Shown: positions 8,835-17,767, counted from the stretch's first letter. The stretch: 54,767 nt of DNA from Candidatus Avimonas merdigallinarum (GCA_904377855.1 CAJFGS010000018.1:1-54767); one strand, 5' to 3'. Notes: generated by a model from the sequence alone, not told the origin. Program-made: numbers and translations.

Positions 8835-9332
8835 CAGGTATGTGTCCGATGGTTTTATAAAGGAAAACCCTTCTTCAATTTTGCAGGCTTTGAGGAGCCA
8901 AAGAGCCGGGACACTGATCCAAATCTTTTGATGCGGTATCTAAAAAATCTGTGGCGAAACATCAAGACTACCGGGCCATATTTTCTGTTGGGGCTTGTTT
9001 TATCTGCGGTGTTCCAGCGGTATGTTCCGGCAGACACAATGACTGCTCTTTTGGGCGGCAACGAAGCCTGGGGTGTTCTGATGGCGGCTACGATCGGCGT
9101 TCCCCTCTATGTCTGCGGCGGCGGAACGATCCCTCTGCTGCAACAGTGGCTGTGGGAGGGGATGAGTGTTGGAAGTGTCGCAGCGTTTATGCTGACCGGC
9201 CCGGCGACGAAAATCACAAACCTGGGGGCGTTGAAGATCGTATTGGGAATAAAGAAGTTTCTTTTATATCTGGTTTTTATCATCGTTTTTTCGATAGCAA
9301 CCGGCTTTATTATAAACGGAGTAAATTTATAA
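8835..9332 (+). pseudogene. 5'-truncated YraQ/ArsP-like permease (C-terminal half)
   Basis: The recognisable protein covers the second half of a DUF318/YraQ-type permease: NIKTTGPYFLLGLVLSAVFQ, then GVPLYVCGGGTIPLLQQWL and a SVAAFMLTGPATKITNLG segment, ending with a hydrophobic helix. The nearest starts are TTG 8928 and ATG 8931, giving about 134 residues against roughly 300 or more in the family. Coding sequence clearly continues upstream in the same frame (FAGFEEPKSRDTDPNLL) to an in-frame TGA at 8832-8834, so the 5' half is missing. Family members are implicated in metal or organoarsenical export, but a half protein is unlikely to work alone. Confidence 0.65.
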
Positions 9333-9359
9333 ATTGCAAGGCAAGGCGGTACTTGCCGG

Positions 9360-9394
9360 AAAAGGTCAATCTGCCTTGTGCGGATTGGCCTTTT
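9360..9394 (+). terminator. Terminator after the truncated permease
   Basis: AAAAGGTCAATC (9360-9371) pairs with GATTGGCCTTTT (9383-9394) with one G-U pair. The stem ends in TTTT. It lies 28 bases after the permease stop. Confidence 0.65.
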
Positions 9395-9531
9395 CTGCAC
9401 TCTACGGGGAAAATCAAAAAATCTCGAAAAATTTTTCAAAAACTTTCCGGTTTGCACCCCTGAGATGTGTTCTGGTTATGTGAGGAGGCGAAAAAGAACC
9501 AGCTCAAATCTGCAGGAAGGAGGGATGCGGC

Positions 9532-9957
9532 ATGATGTCTCCCTCTGACTATGAAAAACGGATCGTCGCCATGGTGGACTCTTTCACCAAGACGGTGGCC
9601 CGGAATTTCATCAGAAATCTCAAACGGGCGAAGGCAAACCGGGAGAAGCATTTTTCCGATGAACCAATAGACTATCTTCTTGAACTTTTAAGCCACGGCG
9701 ACAGGTACCCGTCCGATCATTTTGTGCTTTATGCGGACGAGCTATCCTGCGTGGTTCACAGCGAAATTTTATATAAAGCACTCTGCTCCCTGCCGGAGAA
9801 GCAGCGGAAGGTCTTACTCTTTGACTTCTGGGGAGCCTTCCCGGACGGGGAAATTGCGGCCAGGATGGAGGTGACGACCCGCACTGTCTACAACCTGAGA
9901 CAGCGCGCTTTCAAGGCAATCCGAGAATTTTATGGGCAAAGAAGCTCAGAGCCATGA
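9532..9957 (+). CDS. Small sigma-70-like factor of the type carried by Tn916-like conjugative elements
   Basis: A 141-residue protein resembling the small sigma factors of Tn916-like elements. Residues about 80-135 form a sigma region 4 helix-turn-helix (ALCSLPEKQRKVLLFDFWGA, DGEIAARMEVTTRTVYNLR). ATG 9532 (or 9535) has AAGGAGGG seven bases upstream. In such elements the gene is followed by an HTH_16 ORF and then by xis and int; here the HTH_16 start overlaps its end, but the next gene is broken and no recombinase or conjugation gene follows. It is therefore an isolated remnant of an integrated element. It may still be expressed, and its target promoters are unknown. Confidence 0.75.
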   Translation: MMSPSDYEKRIVAMVDSFTKTVARNFIRNLKRAKANREKHFSDEPIDYLLELLSHGDRYPSDHFVLYADELSCVVHSEILYKALCSLPEKQRKVLLFDFWGAFPDGEIAARMEVTTRTVYNLRQRAFKAIREFYGQRSSEP

Positions 9958-10207
9958 ATTAACCTATGACCTAATCAAGCAAGCGGTTCACGGCGACCAG
10001 CAGGCAATCGAGGCATATCTCCGGTATGTAGCGATGGAAGACTTTGACGAAGATGTAATTAAAAAGGAATTTGAGGATACCCTGGATATCTGTAAAAGAA
10101 ATGGCTGTGCCGTGGAATTTATTTTAAAGGATATCAGCACGGTGCATCATCAACCGGAAAGATTGAATAAGTGGGCTGAGATTGCGATGAAAGCGGTTTG
10201 TGGTTGA
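9932..10207 (+). pseudogene. Chimeric ORF: HTH_16 N-terminus joined to the tail of a uroporphyrinogen-decarboxylase-like protein
   Basis: Residues 1-32 match the start of the HTH_16 proteins of Tn916-like elements (LTYDLIKQAVHGDQQAIEAY), overlapping the sigma gene as expected there. From about residue 33 the protein becomes something else: FDEDVIKKEFEDTLDICKRN, then VEFILKDISTV and a PERLNKWAEIAMKAVCG ending. I recognise this as the C-terminus of URO-D-superfamily proteins, in which an EIILKD-like strand precedes the final helix. The junction is near 10025-10035. The simplest reading is an in-frame deletion or recombination joining two unrelated genes; the product is unlikely to keep either function. 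Family recall is from memory. Confidence 0.5.
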
Positions 10208-11831
10208 CAAAAGTGGTATTGAAATGTGCCTGAACTTCCAAGCTTACTGGAATTTAACTTCAATCCGTGATATGACGCTTTTACAGTATGGCCCGGATTC
10301 CTGCCGCGGCAGGTACTTCCGCTATGGGAATCTGGAAACGCCGGTTAAGCTGACGGCGGGCAACGAATACATCATTACCTCGGCGGAATATTCCGGAACG
10401 GATAATTGGTATAACGGTTATCCCGTAGAGGGCAAGTATGACCCCGATGTAGTCGATGAAATTGATCCGGTGTATTCGGCGGATTATGAGGGCGATAATA
10501 TCGGCATGCAGAATCCCGGCACCAGGGACTTGGGCCAAGCCCATGTTGCCTTGAACTTCTGGTATGAAGAGACTCCCACTGTCGCTCCTGTCCCCCCTGC
10601 TGGAGACAACAGCTTTTTGACGCTTCCTGCCGACTTTACGGGTGCGGCAACGGGCAACACCCATAATGGTCTCATGGGCTTTACCTTCACGGCCAAAGCC
10701 AATATTACCGTCACGGCGCTGGGGCGTCCCGATGTGATCGGCGGTGCCGCCATGACGCAGGATCACGAATTGGCCATCTGGCAGGTGCATTGGAACGAGG
10801 ATCGGACCGAGAAAACCATGCCGGTACAGTTGGGCAAAGTGACCGTGACGCCGGATTCCGAGTTGTATAACGGCTACCGCTATGGGAATTTGGAAACGCC
10901 GGTTAAGCTGACGGCGGGCAACGAATACATCATTACCTCGGCGGAGTATTACGAAAAAGATAGTTGGTATAACGGCTATTCTGTGGCGGGCAAGTACGAC
11001 ACCGACGTAATCGGCGAAATCGATCCGGTGTATTCGGCGGATTATAACGGGGATAATATCAGCATGCAGAATCCCGGCGGCCGGGGAGCCGACCAGGCGC
11101 ACGTCGCCTTGAATTTCTGGTATGAAGAGACGGCCGGCGAACCTGACCCGGGCCCTGGCGAGGACGATTCCCCCATCAAAGGCGACAGCCTCCTGAACAT
11201 CCCGATCGATTTTACCGGCGCAGACGCCAGGAACACCCATAATGGCCTGATCGGCTATACTTTTACAGTCAAGGCAAACGTTAGCGTGACGACGCTGGGC
11301 CGCCCCGATGTAATCGGCGGTGCCGCCATGACAAGGGAGCACGAACTGGCCATCTGGCAGGTAGAGTGGAACGAGGATCGGACCGAGAAAGCCATGCCGG
11401 TTTTGCTGGGCAAAGTAACGGTATCGCCTTCTTCGCCGGAATATAACGGCTACCGTTATGAAAATCTGGAAACACCGGTCAGACTGACAGCGGGGAAAGA
11501 TTACATCATCACTTCGGCAGAATATATGGGCTCCGATTATTGGATTAACCGGTATACTGTGAAAGGCCAATATGATGCGGATGTCATTGCCGACGTCGAT
11601 CCGGTTTATTCCGCAACTTATGACGGCGAACAGATTGGGATGCAGGATCCCGGTACGTTTGGTACGGATGTTATGCATCTCGCGTTAAACTTTTGGTATG
11701 TAGAAAGCGGAACGAGCCCCGCGACCGGCGAAAATTCCCTGAGTTATGTATTTGCCGCTTTTGCGGTCTTCTCGGCGATCGTTCTCATTGTACTCAAACG
11801 GAAATACACCGTAAAGAATGAAAATCTTTAG
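10200..11831 (+). pseudogene. Surface protein with three internal repeats and a sorting-signal-like C-terminus, lacking its N-terminus
   Basis: A 543-codon frame holding one half and two full copies of a roughly 170-residue beta domain. Full copies run about 10614-11130 and 11190-11701; each has a THNGL(M/I)G(F/Y)TFT start, GRPDVIGGAAMT, ELAIWQV, LTAGNEYIITSAEY-like and VALNFWYEET-like segments. The first copy begins halfway, at about 10310. The C-terminus reads SPATGEN, a hydrophobic helix, then KRK, resembling an LPXTG-type sorting signal. There is no signal peptide or ribosome binding site, and the first 36 codons from GTG 10200 match nothing in the repeats. The 5' part is therefore lost. 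The fold resembles DUF4082-like carbohydrate-associated modules, a weak comparison. Confidence 0.6.
10306..11701 (+). repeat. Two and a half direct repeats of about 570 bp
   Basis: Near-identical DNA recurs at about 560-580 bp spacing. The stretch from 10323 to 10387 reappears at 10883-10947 with only about one mismatch, and weaker copies are at 11457-11520. The repeats correspond to protein domains of the surface protein. Such blocks allow copy-number change by recombination. Confidence 0.7.
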
Positions 11832-11952
11832 GCGTTTGCCGCTGAAAGGGCAGGTGTTATGCCGATTAAACTGTGGGTATGGATAACGCCTAATGCCTTT
11901 TGAGTACTTCCCCAAAAACCGCTTCAAAGCAAAATGTTCAAGCAGCTGAAAG

Positions 11953-11990
11953 GGGTTGCCGCCTGTTATTCACAGACGGCAACCCTTTTT
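11953..11990 (+). terminator. Terminator downstream of the repeat protein
   Basis: GGGTTGCCG (11953-11961) pairs with CGGCAACCC (11977-11985), followed by TTTTT (11986-11990). The 11832-11952 stretch before it holds nothing recognisable. Confidence 0.8.
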
Positions 11991-11997
11991 GTTAAGC

Positions 11998-12375
11998 CTA
12001 AAGGCAACAAAGACAGTCGCTGCGGAGTTGCAGCTCCACAGCGACCAAGGCTTTCAATACACCTCTCAAGCATATTTCCAGCTGACTCAAGAATACGGCA
12101 TTACTCCTTCCATGTCAAGACGTGGGGACCCATACGACAACGCCATAGCGGAAAATTTCTTCTCCATGCTCAAGACGGAATGTATCTACCGCCACAAACC
12201 GGCCACTTTTTCCCAGGCCAATGAAATGATCGACCGATACATCTACTTTTACAACCATGAGCGCATCCAGTACAAAACAGGAGTGGCGCCGCTGACGCTG
12301 CGCCACTCATCCTAAAACTCAATTTTTCCTACCAGGGGCCTTTTTTATCCTGTCCGCACATCTTGGGGCAGTTCA
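11998..12375 (+). mobile_element. Remnant of an IS3-family insertion sequence, right end only
   Basis: The sequence holds the last third of an IS3-family orfB transposase and the 3' end of the element, finishing with GGGGCAGTTCA at 12365-12375, whose reverse complement (TGAACTGCCCC) is an IS3-like terminal repeat. No left terminal repeat or orfA is present. The left boundary, at about 11990-12000, directly follows the T-run of the terminator, so the element was cut there by a later event. Confidence 0.75.
12001..12315 (+). pseudogene. IS3-family transposase (orfB), C-terminal fragment
   Basis: About 104 codons of a DDE integrase core: LHSDQGFQYTS carrying the second Asp, SMSRRGDPYDNAIAENFF with the catalytic Glu in the AEN context, then MIDRYIYFYNHERIQ and a short tail. 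The first DDE Asp, the DNA-binding region and any start codon are missing, so it cannot transpose. The best match by eye is the IS150-like branch. Confidence 0.85.
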
Positions 12376-12400
12376 AAGGGGAGGCCGGGTCGTCCTTTTT

Positions 12401-12448
12401 CTATTCCGTTTATCCGGGCTTTTCCCCGGTGCAGGGGAAAAAGCCCGG
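12401..12448 (-). terminator. Stem-loop after purL
   Basis: ATCCGGGCTTTTCCCC pairs with GGGGAAAAAGCCCGGAT (with one bulge) around GGTGCA, just beyond the purL stop at 12458. There is no clear U-run on the minus strand, so it may act as a 3' stabilising hairpin more than as a strict intrinsic terminator. Confidence 0.4.
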
Positions 12449-12457
12449 ATTCGCTTC

Positions 12458-15400
12458 TTAGGCGAAATACCGCACCCCGCTGAGGAAGATCTTCTGATCC
12501 TTTTCCCCGGGGACGTTTTTATACAAGTCGTTCCCCTGCCGTTCGCTGTGGCCCATCTTCCCGAACACGCGGCCGTCGGGGGAGGTGATCCCTTCGACAG
12601 CGCAGAACGAGCCGTTCGGGTTCCATTCCACCGAGGCGGAGGGGACGCCCTCCGGATCCACGTACTGGGTGGCAATCTGCCCGTTTGCCGCCAGCGCGCG
12701 GAGCGTTTCGTCCGAGGCATAGAAACGGCCTTCCCCGTGGGAAACCGGGACGCAGTGCAGTTCGCCCGCTTCGCATCCCGCCAGCCACGGCGATTTCACC
12801 GAGGTCACGCGGGTGTAGACCATCCGGCTGACATGGCGGCCGAGGGTGTTGAAGGTCAGAGTGGGGTCGTCCTGCGCCAGTTCGGTAATCCGGCCGTAAG
12901 GGACCAAGCCCAGCTTAATGAGCGCCTGGAACCCGTTGCAGATGCCGAGCATCAGGCCGTCCCGCTTTTCGAGCAGTTCGGTCACCGCATCGGCAATGCG
13001 GGGATTCCGGAAGGTGGTGGCGATAAACTTGCCCGAACCGTCCGGCTCGTCGCCGCCGGAGAAGCCGCCGGGCAGCATGACAATCTGTGAAGCGCGGATC
13101 GCCTTTTCCATGCGGAGGATGGTTTCCTCAATCGCCGCCGGGGAGAGGTTCTTCACCACCAGCACCTCCGGCTTGGCGCCGGCCCGTTCAAAGGCGCGGG
13201 CAGTGTCGTATTCGCAGTTGGTGCCGGGGAAAACCGGGATGAATACGCGGGGCTGCGCAACATGGAGAGCCGGCGCCGCCGCGTTCCGCTGTTTGTACAG
13301 GGGGACTTCGGGGCTCATCGGGGGTTCTTCCTTCGGGATATTCGGGAACACCGGCTCCAGCGGGGCCATCCAGCGCTCGATTAGTTCGTCCAGCGGCAGT
13401 TCCTCGCCTTCGAGGATAATTTCCTCTTCTTCCACCGTGGTGCCGAGGAGTTTGTAATCCAGCCCCTCTAGGCACATGTCGCCCTCTTTCAACTCTACCA
13501 CAAAGGAGCCGGCCAGCGGGGCGAACAGGGTGGCGCGGTCAATCCCGCGGTTAAAGGCAAAGCCAATTTTGTTTCCGAAGCACATGCGCGCGACAGCGGC
13601 GGCGGCGCCGCCTTCCCGCACTACCGACGCGGAGCAGACAACGCCGTACTGGACCAGCTTGGAAATCTCGTCCACGAGCTCCTTTGCCTTTTTCCAATCG
13701 GGCAGACGGGTGCCCTCGTCCACCGGCATCGGCAGGAAGGCCACCAGCGAGCCGGCATGCTGGAAGGCGGCGGTGCCGGTCTTTTTCGCAGAGGTCACGT
13801 CGCAGGTGAAGCTGACCAGGGTGGGGGGGACGTCCAGTTCGTTAAAGCTGCCGGACATCGAGTCCTTGCCGCCTATGGAGGGGACGCCGAATTCCTTCTG
13901 CGCGATAAAGGCGCCGAGCAGGGCGGCCGCCGGCTTGCCCCAGCGTTCCGGCACGTCGCGCAGGCGTTCAAAATATTCCTGGAAGGTCAGGCGGGCCTTG
14001 AAGGGATCCGCGCCCATGGCTGCCAGTTTCGCTAAGGACATCGTCACCGCGAAGGCCGCCCCGTGGAACGGGCTCCAGCGGGAGATGCCCGGGATGAATC
14101 CATAGGTCATCGCGGTGGCAGCGTCGGTCTCGCCCGAGAGGACGGGGAGCTTCGCCGTCATCCCCTCCTCCGGGGTGAGCTGGTATCGGCCCGCATAGGG
14201 CATCATAACGGTAGCCGCGCCGATACTCGCGTCAAACCGCTCCACCAGCCCTTTCTGGCAGGCAACTTCCAGCCGGCCGAGATTTTCGCGGAACGCGTCC
14301 GCCAGCGGGATCACCGCCAGGCCAGAGGGGATGGCGGTACGGTATTCGGCATCCGGGTTGGGGGCGGTGATGACGGCCTTTGCCGTCTGCGTCACGCCGT
14401 TGGTGTTCAGGAAATCCCGGCTGATGTCCACGATGGTGTCGCCCCGCCAGCTCATGCACAGGCGGGCTTCCTCGGTGACCGTCGCAACGGCGGTCGCTTC
14501 CAGGTTTTCCCCCCCGGCCGCGGCGATAAAGGCGTCCACATCCTCCGGGGAAAGGACGACGGCCATGCGTTCCTGGGATTCCGAAATCGCCAGTTCGGTC
14601 CCGTCCAGCCCTTCGTATTTTTTGGGCACCTTATCGAGATCCACCCGCAGGCCGTCGGCCAGTTCGCCGATCGCCACGCAGACGCCGCCCGCGCCGAAAT
14701 CGTTGCAGCGCTTGATCATCCGGGCGACGTCGCCGTTGCGGAACAGGCGCTGGATTTTCCGTTCGGTGGGAGGGTTGCCCTTCTGCACCTCCGCGCCGCA
14801 GGTATCGATCGACGCCGAGGTGTGGGCCTTGGAGGAGCCGGTCGCGCCGCCGCAGCCGTCCCGCCCGGTCCGGCCGCCCAGCAGCACGATTACATCTCCC
14901 GGCGCCGGGGTTTCCCGTATCACGTTTTCCTTGGGAGAGGCGCCGACCACCGCGCCGATTTCCAGCCGCTTGGCGACATAGCCGGGATCGTATAGTTCGG
15001 CCACCTGGCCGGTTGCCAGCCCGATCTGGTTGCCGTAGGAGGAATAGCCGGCCGCCGCGCCGGTGGTGATTTTCCGGGTGGGAAGCTTGCCGGGCAGGGT
15101 GTTTTCAAGCGTTACGCGGGGATCGCCGGAACCGGTGACCCGCATCGCCTGATAGACATAGGCCCGGCCGGAAAGCGGGTCGCGGATGGCGCCGCCCAGG
15201 CAGGTGGCCGCGCCGCCGAACGGCTCGATTTCGGTGGGATGGTTGTGGGTTTCGTTTTTGAACTGAACGAGCCACTGCTCGGTTTTCCCGTCGATTTCCA
15301 CCGGCACTTCGATGGAGCAGGCGTTGATTTCCTCCGATTCGTCCAGGTCAGGGATCATCCCCCGCTTTTTGAGCAGCCGCATCCCCATGGTGGCCATGTC

Positions 15401-16231
15401 CATCAGGGTGACGTTTTTCTGCGGCAGCCGCTCGCCGTAGACCTCCTCCCGCGCCTCATAATAGGCGGCGAGGGCGTCCTCAATGGCGGCGGTCAGCGCG
15501 CCGCGCTGCACTTCGATTTCGGAAAGCCTGGTGAGGAAGGTGGTGTGCCGGCAGTGATCCGACCAATAGGTGTCGATCACCTTGAGCTCGGTAATCGAGG
15601 GATCCCGCTTTTCGGTATCGCGGAAATAGTCCCGGCAGAACATCAGATCGGCCGGGGACATTGCAAAGCCCATGGAACGCCAGTATTCTTCAACTTGCCC
15701 GTCGGTCATCCCGATAAAGCCCTCCACCCGCCGCACATTTTCCGGCGCGGCGGCGGACAGATCCAGGGTCTCCGGTTTGTCCAGCGAGGCGACGCGGGAT
15801 TCCACCGGGTTGACCAGGTACTGCTGCACACGCTGGAACTGCTCGTCGGACAGGTTCCCCTTCAGGCAGATTACCTTCGCGGAAGCTACCCGGGGACGTT
15901 CCCCCTGCGTCAGGAGCTGCACGCACTGCGCGGCCGAATCCGCCCGCTGATCGTACTGCCCCGGCAGGTATTCCATAGCGAACACCCGCCAGCCTTCCCC
16001 GGCGTCGAATGCTTCGTCGTACACGTCGTCCGCGTTCGGTTCCGAAAACACAGTGTTCCGCGCCTGAGCGAATTCTTCGGCGGTCAGTCCCTCCACATCG
16101 TAGCGGTTCAGCAGGCGGAGCGACTCAATCGCCTTCATGCCGAGGTTCTCCCGCAGGTCGTCCAGCATATGGCGCGCTTCCACGTCGAAGCCGTCCCGCT
16201 TTTCGACGAAAACCCGAATCACGTTTGACAT
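12458..16231 (-). CDS. purL: Phosphoribosylformylglycinamidine synthase, single-chain PurL-PurQ
   Basis: A 1257-residue enzyme of purine synthesis that converts FGAR, glutamine and ATP to FGAM. It is the large single-chain form: an N-terminal PurS-like region, two AIRS-type ATP-binding halves (NETHNHPTEIEPFGG at about residue 325), and a C-terminal class I glutaminase with GTNCEYDTARAFE and the nucleophile motif GICNGFQ. ATG 16231 follows AGAGAGGA. It stands alone, without purC/F/M/N/H neighbours. No purine riboswitch structure was recognised in the roughly 290 bases upstream. Confidence 0.97.
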   Translation of the reverse strand: MSNVIRVFVEKRDGFDVEARHMLDDLRENLGMKAIESLRLLNRYDVEGLTAEEFAQARNTVFSEPNADDVYDEAFDAGEGWRVFAMEYLPGQYDQRADSAAQCVQLLTQGERPRVASAKVICLKGNLSDEQFQRVQQYLVNPVESRVASLDKPETLDLSAAAPENVRRVEGFIGMTDGQVEEYWRSMGFAMSPADLMFCRDYFRDTEKRDPSITELKVIDTYWSDHCRHTTFLTRLSEIEVQRGALTAAIEDALAAYYEAREEVYGERLPQKNVTLMDMATMGMRLLKKRGMIPDLDESEEINACSIEVPVEIDGKTEQWLVQFKNETHNHPTEIEPFGGAATCLGGAIRDPLSGRAYVYQAMRVTGSGDPRVTLENTLPGKLPTRKITTGAAAGYSSYGNQIGLATGQVAELYDPGYVAKRLEIGAVVGASPKENVIRETPAPGDVIVLLGGRTGRDGCGGATGSSKAHTSASIDTCGAEVQKGNPPTERKIQRLFRNGDVARMIKRCNDFGAGGVCVAIGELADGLRVDLDKVPKKYEGLDGTELAISESQERMAVVLSPEDVDAFIAAAGGENLEATAVATVTEEARLCMSWRGDTIVDISRDFLNTNGVTQTAKAVITAPNPDAEYRTAIPSGLAVIPLADAFRENLGRLEVACQKGLVERFDASIGAATVMMPYAGRYQLTPEEGMTAKLPVLSGETDAATAMTYGFIPGISRWSPFHGAAFAVTMSLAKLAAMGADPFKARLTFQEYFERLRDVPERWGKPAAALLGAFIAQKEFGVPSIGGKDSMSGSFNELDVPPTLVSFTCDVTSAKKTGTAAFQHAGSLVAFLPMPVDEGTRLPDWKKAKELVDEISKLVQYGVVCSASVVREGGAAAAVARMCFGNKIGFAFNRGIDRATLFAPLAGSFVVELKEGDMCLEGLDYKLLGTTVEEEEIILEGEELPLDELIERWMAPLEPVFPNIPKEEPPMSPEVPLYKQRNAAAPALHVAQPRVFIPVFPGTNCEYDTARAFERAGAKPEVLVVKNLSPAAIEETILRMEKAIRASQIVMLPGGFSGGDEPDGSGKFIATTFRNPRIADAVTELLEKRDGLMLGICNGFQALIKLGLVPYGRITELAQDDPTLTFNTLGRHVSRMVYTRVTSVKSPWLAGCEAGELHCVPVSHGEGRFYASDETLRALAANGQIATQYVDPEGVPSASVEWNPNGSFCAVEGITSPDGRVFGKMGHSERQGNDLYKNVPGEKDQKIFLSGVRYFA

Positions 16232-16275
16232 AATCCAATTCCTCTCTTTGTCACGATACTACACGATACCCCTTG

Positions 16276-16309
16276 GCAATAGATATTATATAGGATACCA
16301 TAAATTCAG
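16276..16309 (-). promoter_or_regulatory. Probable purL promoter region
   Basis: Reading the minus strand, TATAAT lies inside CCTATATAATATC about 45 bases before the purL start. A clear -35 is not visible at 17 bases (CCGACT). The assignment rests mainly on the -10. Confidence 0.4.
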
Positions 16310-16402
16310 TCGGAGAAAAAGAGGGAATCTCCGAAAAAAGCGGGTATTTTTCCCCAATGGTTTTTGTGCTTTTCGGTTGGTCGAGGCGGCATCCCTAACG
16401 GG

Positions 16403-16422
16403 AAGCGGAAAATCCGCTTTTT
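16403..16422 (+). terminator. Short hairpin with U-run upstream of the alr promoter
   Basis: AAGCGGA (16403-16409) and TCCGCTT (16413-16419) with the run CTTTTTC. It lies between divergent purL and alr and upstream of the alr promoter, so it may only insulate alr from upstream reading. Confidence 0.35.
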
Positions 16423-16434
16423 CTTGAGATGCCC

Positions 16435-16463
16435 TTGATTCAACAGTAAAAAAAGCCTATAAT
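16435..16463 (+). promoter_or_regulatory. SigA-type promoter of alr
   Basis: TTGATT (16435-16440), a 17-base spacer, then a perfect TATAAT (16458-16463), about 60 bases before the alr start. Confidence 0.8.
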
Positions 16464-16523
16464 GAACACTTAAGGCAATGCGGATTTTGTCGCAGCCGGC
16501 TTTACCAGGAGAGGATGGACGCA

Positions 16524-17717
16524 ATGACCGATTTCCTAAAACGCACATGGGCGGCGATCGATTTGGACGCTGTCCGGGAGAACTACCGGGCAATCCTTGA
16601 CATCCTTGCACCCGGCTGCCGCCATGCGATGGCCATCGTTAAGGCGGATGCGTATGGGCATGGGGCGGGCCCGGTGTCCCGTGCGCTGCGGGAAGCGGGG
16701 GCGGATTGGTTCGGCGTCTCCAATCTGGACGAGGCCCTCCAGATCCGGAAGGCGGGGATTTCCCAGCCAATCCTGATCCTGGGATATACCCCGGCGGAGG
16801 AAGCGGCGCGGCTGTCGGACTTCCATATTGCCCAAACGGTGTGCAATGGGGAGTACGGCCGGGAATTGAGCCGGGCAGCGGCCGCTGCCGGCGTGAAGGT
16901 GCGCGTGCATATCAAAGTCGACACGGGGATGTCCCGCCTGGGCTTCCTCTGCCAGCGGGAAGAGGAACTTCCCCGCGCGGCCGAGGAGGCTCAGGCGGTC
17001 TGCCGCCTGCCCGGGCTTGTACCGGAAGGCATCTTTACCCATTTTGCCTCCGCGGATGAGGAAGAGGGCGAAGCGTTTACCCGCCGCCAGTTCGCCCTGT
17101 TCCAGGGGGTTATCGCCGCGCTGGAGAAAAAGGGGATCCGCTTTTCCCTGCGGCACTGCTGCAATAGTGCGGCGACGCTTCTGTATCCGGAAATGCACCT
17201 GGACATGGTGCGACCGGGGTTGATCTTGTACGGGCTTTTCCCCGCGCCATGGCTGGCCGGACGGCTGCCTCTCCGCCCGGTCATGGAGCTGAAAACGGTG
17301 GTTTCCATGGTCAAGCGGGTCCCGGCCGGGGCGGTGGTGAGCTATGGACGGACGTACACGGCGGGACAGGAGACAGCGCTGGCGACAGTCCCCATCGGAT
17401 ATGCGGACGGGTATCCCCGCAGCCTCTCCAACCGGGCCTGCATGCTGATAGGCGGCTGCCGGGCGCCCGTGGTGGGTCGGGTCTGCATGGATCAGTGTAT
17501 GCTGGATGTATCGGGGCTTCCGGAGGTACGGGAAGGGCAGACGGTGACGGTATTCGGCCGGGACGGGGAAGCCTCGCTGCCGGTGGAGGAATTCGCCGCG
17601 CTTTCCGGCACCATCAATTATGAAGCCGTCTGCCTGATTGGAAAGCGGGTGCCCCGCGTCTTTTTGAGCGGCGGCCGGCCGGTCGGACAGCTCAATTATA
17701 TTGCGCCGGAGGGGTAA
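16524..17717 (+). CDS. alr: Alanine racemase
   Basis: A 397-residue PLP enzyme interconverting L- and D-alanine for peptidoglycan. The N-terminal barrel carries the PLP lysine in AIVKADAYGHG (K40), and DTGMSRLGF and PGLILYGLFP follow. The C-terminal domain has VVSYGRTYTA with the second catalytic Tyr, and VCMDQCMLDVS. ATG 16524 is preferred because AGGAGAGG sits nine bases upstream; ATG 16515 would touch that site. It has its own promoter, and the AraC gene follows by 50 bases with a strong ribosome binding site. Confidence 0.96.
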   Translation: MTDFLKRTWAAIDLDAVRENYRAILDILAPGCRHAMAIVKADAYGHGAGPVSRALREAGADWFGVSNLDEALQIRKAGISQPILILGYTPAEEAARLSDFHIAQTVCNGEYGRELSRAAAAAGVKVRVHIKVDTGMSRLGFLCQREEELPRAAEEAQAVCRLPGLVPEGIFTHFASADEEEGEAFTRRQFALFQGVIAALEKKGIRFSLRHCCNSAATLLYPEMHLDMVRPGLILYGLFPAPWLAGRLPLRPVMELKTVVSMVKRVPAGAVVSYGRTYTAGQETALATVPIGYADGYPRSLSNRACMLIGGCRAPVVGRVCMDQCMLDVSGLPEVREGQTVTVFGRDGEASLPVEEFAALSGTINYEAVCLIGKRVPRVFLSGGRPVGQLNYIAPEG

Positions 17718-17767
17718 AGCAAACGGGCGTTTGGGAGGAGAGCTCCAAGGGGAAAGGAGGAATTGCA

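Noticed and set aside
10281-11678. A 465-codon open frame on the minus strand
   Set aside because: It lies exactly opposite the repeats of the surface-protein gene; its own protein repeats only mirror the DNA repeats, and it has no ribosome binding site or recognisable domain.
10306-11701. Regular repeats considered as a CRISPR array
   Set aside because: Repeat units are about 570 bp, coding and in frame; no short repeat-spacer pattern exists in the window.
16232-16434. Possible purine riboswitch upstream of purL
   Set aside because: I could not find the conserved three-way junction loops; the leader is under 60 bases from the likely start point.
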